From the NCBI GenBank assembly GCA_035949055.1, contig DASZIO010000023.1, forward strand, positions 124,001 through 188,000: a stretch of DNA of 64,000 bases, in the 5' to 3' direction. This document shows, in pieces, positions 58,037 to 64,000 of this stretch (the first letter of the stretch is position 1; each line of letters starts with the position of its first letter). The notes below the pieces were generated by a model that was not told the origin of the DNA, searched no databases, and was given only the letters and a program-made list of their open reading frames with translations. Position numbers and translations under genes: made by a program. Source of the stretch: Bog-756 sp035949055 (GTDB taxonomy: Bacteria > Actinomycetota > Acidimicrobiia > Acidimicrobiales > RAAP-2).

Positions 58037-59533
58037 TCAGCCCGCCGCCAGCCGAGCCACGATCTGACGCCGGAGCAGCTTTCCGGTATCGGTCCGGGGC
58101 AGCTCCGGCCAGAATTCGATGGACTCGGGGGTCCTGGAGGAGCGCAGCTGGTCGCGGACCCTTTCCTTGAGCTGCTCGGCGGTGACCGTGTCCGGGCCTT
58201 CCGGCACGACCACGGCCACCAGGCGCTGGCCCCATTCGTCGTCGGCCAGACCGACGACGGCAGCGTCGACGATCCCCTCACAGGCGAGGAGGACGTCTTC
58301 GATCTCGGCCGGGGCGATGTTCTCGCCTCCCCGGATGATGGTGTCATCGGCCCGTCCCTCGATGAACAGGTAGCCCTCGTCATCGATCCAGCCCCGGTCC
58401 CGGCTCGAGAACCACCCCTCGTCGTCGACCACGCTTCGGCCGGCGTGCTCGCCGGCGTACTCGCCGGCAATCTGCTCACCGCGGAAGAAGAGGAGACCGG
58501 CCTCACCCGCGGGCAGACGGCCGCCGCTCTCGTCCCTGACCTCGAGCTCGATCCCGGGGAGCAGGCGGCCCACCGAGCCGAGACGGGCTCGAACGCCCGG
58601 GTCGTCGGAGGCCAGCGCAGTCCGGTGGTCGTCCGGCCCGAGCAACGCCACGGTCGAACTCGTCTCCGTGAGGCCGTATGCGTTGACGAACCCAGTGCCC
58701 GGGAACAGCTCGACCGCCCGCTGCAACACCTGAACCGGCATGCGCGCTCCCCCGTAGGAGAGGGAGCGCAGGCTCGGCGCGTCGGCACCCCCGGCGCCGT
58801 CGAGGTGGGTCACCACCCGGGCCAGCATGGTCGGGATGACCATTGCCTGGGTGACCTGCTCGTCGCGGACCGTCTGCAGCCAGAGCTCGGGATCGAACCG
58901 GTCGAGATAGATGATGCGGCGCCCGGCGAACAGGTTGCTCAGCAGGTTGGCCACCCCGGCGATGTGGTACGGGGGTACCGAGACCAATGCGGCCTCGTCC
59001 TCGTCGGCGCTGGCGAATTCGACCGTGCCGAACAAGTACGACATGAGGTGGCGATGCCGGAGCACCGCGGCCTTGGGCGCTGACGTTGTCCCGCTGGTGT
59101 ACAGCAGGATGCAGGGAAGCTCGGGGTCGACCGGGGGCGGGGGCGCGGCGGCCACACCATGGGTCCGTTCCAAGAATGATTGGCACGCGAGGGTGCGGCC
59201 GGGATCGGACCCGACCGCGATGCGGTCCGCGTGGAGAACCAGTGAACCAGGATGGGCCCCGACCTGGACGCCCAGTTGCTCGGTTCCCAATCGGTAGTTG
59301 AGCGGGATGAACGGCACACCCGCGCCGGCCGCGCCGAAGAGCGCCACCGGGTACGCCAGGTCATTGCCGCCGATGTAGACGACCGACGGCACGCCGAGCT
59401 CGCCGATGTACTCGGACGCTGCCCACGACCGTTCGGCCAATGCGGCGTAGTCGAGCGCTGCCTCGCCTACCGTCACGGCCGTCCGGCTCCCGTAGCCGGA
59501 GTGGACCATCTCGAGGACGAGCCCGAGGTGCAT
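58037..59533 (-). CDS. AMP-dependent acyl-CoA synthetase
   Basis: A 498-residue ANL-superfamily ligase. The ATP loop is ILLYTSGTTSAPKAAVLRH; VSVPPYHIAGVANLLSN is the acyl-pocket region; NAYGLTETSSTVALLG the adenine motif; GWFSSRDRGWIDDEGYLFIEGR the ATP-ribose segment; and RTDTGKLLRRQIV the C-terminal lysine for adenylation. The ATG at 59533 follows the small upstream gene by eight bases. It feeds acyl-CoA to neighbouring oxidising enzymes; the acid is unknown. Confidence 0.9.
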   Translation of the reverse strand: MHLGLVLEMVHSGYGSRTAVTVGEAALDYAALAERSWAASEYIGELGVPSVVYIGGNDLAYPVALFGAAGAGVPFIPLNYRLGTEQLGVQVGAHPGSLVLHADRIAVGSDPGRTLACQSFLERTHGVAAAPPPPVDPELPCILLYTSGTTSAPKAAVLRHRHLMSYLFGTVEFASADEDEAALVSVPPYHIAGVANLLSNLFAGRRIIYLDRFDPELWLQTVRDEQVTQAMVIPTMLARVVTHLDGAGGADAPSLRSLSYGGARMPVQVLQRAVELFPGTGFVNAYGLTETSSTVALLGPDDHRTALASDDPGVRARLGSVGRLLPGIELEVRDESGGRLPAGEAGLLFFRGEQIAGEYAGEHAGRSVVDDEGWFSSRDRGWIDDEGYLFIEGRADDTIIRGGENIAPAEIEDVLLACEGIVDAAVVGLADDEWGQRLVAVVVPEGPDTVTAEQLKERVRDQLRSSRTPESIEFWPELPRTDTGKLLRRQIVARLAAG

Positions 59534-59541
59534 CGAGCAGC

Positions 59542-59847
59542 TCAGTCCGAGGACGGAAGGGGCTTGGCGCTCTTCAGCCCGAGCGGACGACCGTCGACGG
59601 CCAGGGCGCCTAGACCGGGCTTGGTGCACAACAACTCGAGTGTGTCTTCCTCATCGACATACCGCTTTCCGAGCAGGACCTCACCCTCCTGCCCGGGCTG
59701 GATCTGTCCACGGGCGCCGTTCTCGCCCGCCGGGACCAGGGGCAGCCCACCGCACGTGAGGGTGACGTTCCCACCGGTCGTCTTGATGACGATCACCTCG
59801 GTATCGCTCACGGCGCTGTGGAGCCGGTCACCGGCCTTCAATTCCAT
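59542..59847 (-). CDS. Conserved hypothetical protein, beta-rich
   Basis: A 101-residue protein with alternating hydrophobic residues that suggest a small beta sandwich or barrel: LKAGDRLHSAVSDTEVIVIK, then NVTLTCGGLPLVP, EVLLGKRYVDEEDTLELLC and GLGALAVDGRPL. It has two cysteines (in LTCGG and LLCTKP). I do not know a named family. GAGGAGGG with eight bases to the ATG supports the start. Its stop is eight bases before the synthetase gene, which implies a linked function with it and the LLM oxidoreductase. Confidence 0.7.
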   Translation of the reverse strand: MELKAGDRLHSAVSDTEVIVIKTTGGNVTLTCGGLPLVPAGENGARGQIQPGQEGEVLLGKRYVDEEDTLELLCTKPGLGALAVDGRPLGLKSAKPLPSSD

Positions 59848-60083
59848 GCTGCGTTCCCTCCTCGGTCACCTATCTTGCTCCCTCCCGGGCTCGACGCTCG
59901 CACCGGCCGGGCCGGTGGGCCGCAAACGTTCGGTCATCGCCGAGCATCCTGCACCGGACGACCCGCAGCCGGACGAACAGGTCGGCGGAGCCGGCCGCCG
60001 GTGCCTCGGACGGATCCGGGACATGCCATGAAGCGTCCTCAGCACCCAGGGCTGGCGGCATCGTAGCTTGATTCGTCGCTGGC

Positions 60084-60089
60084 TAATCT
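60084..60089 (+). promoter_or_regulatory. -10 box TAATCT, leaderless spacing
   Basis: TAATCT ends six bases before the GTG at 60096, with no ribosome binding site between them. It is likely to serve the CoA-transferase, aldehyde dehydrogenase and cupin genes. Confidence 0.5.
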
Positions 60090-60095
60090 CTCTCC

Positions 60096-61475
60096 GTGCT
60101 GGTCGGTCGACGTCTCGATGTCAGCCGTGTGACGGCCGGGGCGGTGGCGGAGCGGCTGACCGCGGCCCTCCGGGCCACCGGCCTGACGCTGCCCGACGAG
60201 GTCCGACGGACGGGCAGCGCCCAGCCGGATGCGTCATGTCCCGTACTCTCCTGGGCCGAGTCGGGCGCCATGTGGCTGACCGGTTGGCCCGACGGACCGC
60301 CGCAGTGGCCCACCGGCGATGTGATCGGGGCGCTCAGTAGCACGGCCGGGCTGCTCTGTGCGCTGGCCAGCTCGATCGGGGGCGATCCCGGGCCGTTCGA
60401 CATCGGAGCGCTCCTCTCCGGTCGGGCCGCCGTCCGGGGTGGCGCGCGTCGAGGATCGACGTCGGTCGGTGGCCGGAGCCGGATCCTGCGGGCCTCGGAC
60501 GGCTGGATCACGGTCACCCTGTCCCGCTTCTCGGACCTCGAGCTGCTGCCCGCGTTCAGTTCCGGTGGCATCCCACCCGCGGCTCCGACCGACCTCGTCG
60601 ACCCGGGTGAGCGGGACGGGCTGTGGGACCGGCTGGAGGCCTTCACCGGGGGTCGGTCGGCCCGGGCCCTGGAGGCCGCCGGCCAGCTGGTCGGCCTGGC
60701 TGTTGCCCGGGTGGGGTCCTCGGACGGCGACGCCATGCCGTGGTCGATCAGCCGGTTGGGCGCACCCGTACCCGTCCGCCCACAACGTCCGAGGGTGGTC
60801 GACTTCTCGGCCATGTGGGCCGGTCCTCTCTGCGCCCATCTCCTCGGCCGGTGCGGAGCCGAGGTGGTGAAGGTGGAGGACGCCGGTCGGCCCGACGCGA
60901 CCCGGCTGGGTGACCCCTGGCTCTTCGAGGAGCTCCACCGCGGGCACGAGCAGATCGTGCTCGACTTCGGGTCCGCCGTCGATCGGGGCCTCCTCGGTGA
61001 GCTCGTCGCGTCTGCCGATGTGATCGTCGAGGCATCGCGGCCCCGCGCCCTCGGCCACCTCGGTATGGACCCGGAGCGATTCCTCGGCTCGCGAGCCGGG
61101 CGGACCTGGATTTCGATCACCGGCTACGGCCGTTCGGGAGAGCGTTCCAACTGGGTGGCGTTCGGCGATGACGCCGCGGCTGCCGGGGGGCTGGTGGCCG
61201 CGGGGGACCCGAGGGGACCGTCATTCTGCGCCGACGCCATCGCCGACCCGGTCAGCGGGCTGTGCGCGGCGACCGGGGCCATGGCCTCGATCGCCGGCGG
61301 CGGTGGGCACCTGGTCGAATGTTCGATGCGGGCGGCGAGCGCCTTCGTCAACCGGCACGGGGCCTGCGCGGGAGAGCACCGGGTGGAGGCGCAAGGGGGC
61401 CGGTGGTCCGTCTCCCACGGCGACGTCACCCGACTGGTCGAGATCCCGAGGCCGCCCGACCGGCAGAACCACTAG
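60096..61475 (+). CDS. CaiB-family type III CoA-transferase with rearranged domain order
   Basis: A 459-residue protein of the CaiB superfamily. The motif that normally opens the family, RVVDFSAMWAGPLCAHLLG with GAEVVKVEDAG, occurs at residues about 233-263, followed by the usual SITGYGRSGERSNW and a second active-site-like ADAIADPVSGLC (Asp380/384). Residues about 75-205 instead resemble the usual C-terminal part (GDVIGALSSTAGLLCAL with Asp75, then SRILRASDGWITVTLSR and ALEAAGQLVG). So a truncated first copy seems fused ahead of a second. Either half could be inactive. GTG start, leaderless -10. Confidence 0.78.
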   Translation: MLVGRRLDVSRVTAGAVAERLTAALRATGLTLPDEVRRTGSAQPDASCPVLSWAESGAMWLTGWPDGPPQWPTGDVIGALSSTAGLLCALASSIGGDPGPFDIGALLSGRAAVRGGARRGSTSVGGRSRILRASDGWITVTLSRFSDLELLPAFSSGGIPPAAPTDLVDPGERDGLWDRLEAFTGGRSARALEAAGQLVGLAVARVGSSDGDAMPWSISRLGAPVPVRPQRPRVVDFSAMWAGPLCAHLLGRCGAEVVKVEDAGRPDATRLGDPWLFEELHRGHEQIVLDFGSAVDRGLLGELVASADVIVEASRPRALGHLGMDPERFLGSRAGRTWISITGYGRSGERSNWVAFGDDAAAAGGLVAAGDPRGPSFCADAIADPVSGLCAATGAMASIAGGGGHLVECSMRAASAFVNRHGACAGEHRVEAQGGRWSVSHGDVTRLVEIPRPPDRQNH

Positions 61476-61533
61476 CATGCCGCGGGGCGAGGTCCGGGCC
61501 ACGACACGGCCGGGCGATGACGGGAGGGAACCG

Positions 61534-63039
61534 ATGGCAACGACGGCTGACGACAAGACCGCCCCCGTGGTGGGCGAGCATCGGATGCTGATCGACGGCA
61601 AGCTGGTCGAGGCCAGGTCCGGAAACCAGTTCGACAACGTCAACCCGGCCACCGAAGAGGTGCTGGGCCAGGTGGCCGACGCCGGCCCGGAGGACATGGA
61701 CGTGGCCATGGCCGCGGCGCGTCGTGCGTTCGACGAGTCGGACTGGGCGGTCAACAAGGAGCTGCGGCAGCGCTGCATCCGCCAGCTCCAGGCTGCGCTC
61801 GAGGAGGAAAGCGAGCTCCTGCGGGCCGAGCTGGTCGCCGAAGTGGGCACGCCCGTCCTCCTGACCTACGGACCGCAGCTCGATGCACCCCTGGCGGAGG
61901 GGCTGACCTGGCCGGCGAGCTTCATCGACGAGTTCCAGTGGGAGCGCGACCTGCCCGAGGGCACCGCCTTCGGAACGCGGAGCTGGCGGAAGGTGGCCAA
62001 GGAGCCGGTCGGCGTGGTGGCCGCCATCGTGCCCTGGAACTACCCGTTCGAGGTGACGATCAACAAGCTGGGACCGTCCCTCGCCACCGGCAACACGGTG
62101 ATCCTCAAAGCGGCGCCGAACACCCCGTGGAACGCCACCCGGATCGGGCGGCTGGTGGCCGAGCGCACCGACTTCCCGCCCGGCGTCCTGCAGGTGGTGA
62201 CCACCTCGGACAATTCGGTGGCCGAGCAACTGGTGGTCGACCCGCGGGTCGACCTGATCTCCTTCACCGGGTCGACGGCAGTGGGCCGCCGCATCATGGA
62301 GAAGGGTGCCCCCACCCTCAAGCGTCTGTTCCTCGAGCTCGGCGGCAAGTCGGCCGACATCGTCCTCGACGACGCCGACTTCGAGGAGAAGCTCTCGATG
62401 GCCTGGACGGTCTGCGTGCACGGCGGACAGGGGTGCGTGATGCTCACCCGGATGCTTCTGCCCCGGGCCCGCTACGAAGAGGGCATGGCCCTCATCGAAG
62501 CCGGCTTTCAGAACGTGCCGTACGGCGACCCTACCGACCCGGGCAATCTCCAGGGCCCCCAGATCAGTGCGGTCCAGCGGGACCGGGTGCTCGGGTACGT
62601 CGAACGGGGTGTCGAGGAGGGGGCGCGGCTGGTGGTCGGGGGCGGCCGCCCGTCCCAGTTCGACAAGGGCTACTTCGTCGAGCCGACGCTCTTCGCCGAC
62701 GTCGACAATTCGATGTCCATCGCCCAGGAGGAGATCTTCGGTCCCGTGCTGGTGGTCGTCCCCTTCGAGGATGACGACGACGCGGTCCGGCTGGCCAACG
62801 CCAACCAGTACGGACTCGGCGTGGGTGTGACCTCGGGGTCGGAGGAGCGCGCCCTGTCGGTCGCCAGGCGGGTGCGGGCGGGGACCGTCGGGGTCAACGG
62901 CGGTGTCTGGTACGGAGCGGACGCCCCCTTCGGCGGGTACAAGGCCAGCGGGATCGGGAGACAGAACGGGCTCGAGGGCTTCCACCAGTACACCGAGACC
63001 AAGACCTATGCCGGAGGGCTGCCTCCGCGCGAGAGCTAA
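61534..63039 (+). CDS. Aldehyde dehydrogenase family protein
   Basis: A 501-residue NAD(P)-dependent aldehyde dehydrogenase. GVVAAIVPWNYPFEVTINKL is the start of the NAD domain; ISFTGSTAVGRRIME and FLELGGKSADIVLDDAD carry the coenzyme-binding Lys region and the general-base Glu; the catalytic cysteine is in HGGQGCVMLTRML, and QEEIFGPVLVVVPFED and GGVWYGADAPFGGYKASGIG are typical later blocks. GGAGGGA precedes the ATG. It would oxidise an aldehyde to an acid near the CoA-transferase and ligase genes. Confidence 0.92.
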   Translation: MATTADDKTAPVVGEHRMLIDGKLVEARSGNQFDNVNPATEEVLGQVADAGPEDMDVAMAAARRAFDESDWAVNKELRQRCIRQLQAALEEESELLRAELVAEVGTPVLLTYGPQLDAPLAEGLTWPASFIDEFQWERDLPEGTAFGTRSWRKVAKEPVGVVAAIVPWNYPFEVTINKLGPSLATGNTVILKAAPNTPWNATRIGRLVAERTDFPPGVLQVVTTSDNSVAEQLVVDPRVDLISFTGSTAVGRRIMEKGAPTLKRLFLELGGKSADIVLDDADFEEKLSMAWTVCVHGGQGCVMLTRMLLPRARYEEGMALIEAGFQNVPYGDPTDPGNLQGPQISAVQRDRVLGYVERGVEEGARLVVGGGRPSQFDKGYFVEPTLFADVDNSMSIAQEEIFGPVLVVVPFEDDDDAVRLANANQYGLGVGVTSGSEERALSVARRVRAGTVGVNGGVWYGADAPFGGYKASGIGRQNGLEGFHQYTETKTYAGGLPPRES

Positions 63040-63084
63040 CGACACCCGCCGCCGGCAGCGGTCGACCACCAGGAGGCAGACGAC

Positions 63085-63465
63085 GTGGACGTCAGGTCGA
63101 TGGAGGACGTGAATCCCGTCGTCGAGCACGGGGGATCGGTGCCCGTGTGGTGGCTGGTCCCTCCCCGCGAGATGCAAGAGGCCACCGAAGGCGGTTTCCT
63201 CGAACTGGTGAGCGAGTGGATCGTCGAGGGCGGCGGTCAGGTCGACCCGCATTCGCACCCGACCCACGAGTACTACTACATCGTCTCCGGACGCGGGATC
63301 ATGAAGATCGGCGACGAGGAACGCCAGGTCCATCAAGGCGACCTGATCTACACACCGCCCGACACCGTGCACAGCATCTGGCCGGTCTCCCCGAACGCCC
63401 CCCTGCACGGGCTGGCCTTCGCCATCGGGGTCAAGGGGACCGGGCCGGTCGACTACACCAGCTGA
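63085..63465 (+). CDS. Cupin-domain protein
   Basis: A 126-residue single cupin. GGQVDPHSHPTHEYYYIVSG holds three histidines and a glutamate, and GDLIYTPPDTVHSIWP the last histidine, the complete metal-binding set of cupin motifs 1 and 2. GGAGG in the leader supports the GTG at 63085. It lies 45 bases after the aldehyde dehydrogenase and is probably co-transcribed. No substrate is suggested. Confidence 0.8.
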   Translation: MDVRSMEDVNPVVEHGGSVPVWWLVPPREMQEATEGGFLELVSEWIVEGGGQVDPHSHPTHEYYYIVSGRGIMKIGDEERQVHQGDLIYTPPDTVHSIWPVSPNAPLHGLAFAIGVKGTGPVDYTS

Positions 63466-63501
63466 CCCTTTTGACCGATCCGCCTCGGGGAGAGCGGCCG
63501 G

Positions 63502-64000
63502 CTAACGACGGCCCATGTGGGTGGTGGATGCCAGCTCGGCTGCGGCCGCCATGGTGTCGAGCACGACATGCTCGTAGGCCGCCATGCTCGGGTTATCGGC
63601 CGTGCCCGCCACGACGCGGGCATAACCGGCCTCGAGCACGATGGCCAGCTTGAAACGGGCCAGGATCACGTAGTAGTCGATCTCGTCCACGTCGCGGCCA
63701 CTCACCTTGGCGTAGTGGTCGAGGACCTCCGCCCGGCTCGGCATTCCGGTCGAGTCCACATAGCCCCTGGTGCGGTCCTCGCCCGGGTCCGTCCAGCCGT
63801 TCATCACCCAGCCGAGGTCGAGCAGGGGGTCACCGACCGTCGACATCTCCCAGTCCACCATGGCCGCCAGGGTGGCCGGCGCGCCGTGACGGAACATCAC
63901 GTTGGCGAATTGGTAGTCCCCGTGGATGATCCCGGGCTCCCAGTGGGTCGGCTTGTGGGTGCGCAGCCACTCCGAGGCCACGTCCAGCCCGGGAAGCTCG
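63502..64000 (-). CDS. Aminoglycoside-phosphotransferase-like kinase, partial at right edge
   Basis: The C-terminal 165 or so residues of a protein-kinase-like phosphotransferase (APH family), cut by the window edge. The catalytic Brenner-type segment is IIHGDYQFANVMF (His and Asp) and the metal-binding Asp is in AMVDWEMSTVGDPLLDLGW. The end VLDTMAAAAELASTTHMGRR is helical. In actinobacterial acyl-CoA clusters such proteins are often next to FadE-type dehydrogenases (compare the kinase domain of ACAD10), so it may phosphorylate a hydroxy acid. The start is outside the window. Confidence 0.82.
   Translation of the reverse strand, partial: ELPGLDVASEWLRTHKPTHWEPGIIHGDYQFANVMFRHGAPATLAAMVDWEMSTVGDPLLDLGWVMNGWTDPGEDRTRGYVDSTGMPSRAEVLDHYAKVSGRDVDEIDYYVILARFKLAIVLEAGYARVVAGTADNPSMAAYEHVVLDTMAAAAELASTTHMGRR

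Noticed and set aside
59870..60061. Possible 63-codon minus-strand gene in the 59848-60095 intergenic region
   Set aside because: It lacks a ribosome binding site and has a low-complexity translation; the region looks like a divergent promoter region with the TAATCT box near its right end.
61426..63408. Long open frame on the minus strand through the aldehyde dehydrogenase gene
   Set aside because: It is the mirror of a strongly conserved plus-strand gene with all family motifs; the reverse translation is Arg/Gly/His-rich low-complexity sequence typical of high-GC antisense frames.

Overview
This 64 kb window comes from a high-GC actinobacterium, most plausibly of the Acidimicrobiia type; this is inferred from gene content and not tested by alignment. 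Pointers are dense GTG/TTG starts with 1-4 base stop/start overlaps, many TANNNT boxes placed only 6-9 bases before a start codon (leaderless transcription), a luciferase-like F420-type oxidoreductase, an RsbW/STAS/SigF stress module, split LigD enzymes and abundant acyl-CoA chemistry. No rRNA, tRNA, CRISPR array, insertion sequence or phage gene was recognised.

Layout. 1-10 kb: a truncated acyl-CoA synthetase at the left edge, a nucleosidase-epimerase-ABC exporter operon, a cyclase-family gene, VOC proteins, an alpha/beta hydrolase, a cupin and a DHA2-type MFS exporter. 10-12 kb: an ECF sigma factor with its zinc anti-sigma factor, and a small membrane protein. 12-23 kb: an adenosylcobalamin riboswitch leads one tight operon of eleven genes: B12 import (btuFCD), CobA, CbiZ, CobU, CobS, CbiB, a CobD-type decarboxylase, CobQ and a BluB-CobT fusion. 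It encodes corrinoid uptake, remodelling and late assembly, with no corrin-ring genes.

23-31 kb is a stress and repair block: two STAS/HATPase partner-switch sets (one joined to a SigF-like sigma factor), an AlkB-like dioxygenase under a perfect LexA-type box, a hemerythrin-like protein, an encapsulin-targeted ferritin-like cargo without a visible shell gene, and LigD polymerase and ligase as two proteins. 31-37 kb: aldo/keto reductases, a biotin-carrier/carboxyltransferase fusion, a histone-deacetylase-like hydrolase, a frameshifted cation:proton antiporter and a DsbA-family protein. 38-44 kb: a MacAB-like exporter with two glycine-tailed adaptors and a DUF5666-like lipoprotein.

44-64 kb is mostly acyl-CoA catabolism: AMP-dependent ligases, thiolase plus DUF35 partner, enoyl-CoA hydratases, type I and type III CoA-transferases, an acyl-CoA dehydrogenase, an aldehyde dehydrogenase, an LLM oxidoreductase and, at the right edge, a truncated phosphotransferase. 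The substrate cannot be named from sequence alone.

The most unusual observations are short upstream ORFs behind apparent leaderless promoters, each ending on or beside the next start codon (11743, 34745, 49605, and a longer one at 44194); the orphan encapsulin cargo; the SOS-type box on alkB; the riboswitch's predicted Shine-Dalgarno sequestering hairpin; the BluB-CobT and biotin-carrier/carboxyltransferase fusions; and a CaiB-family protein whose parts appear in rearranged order.
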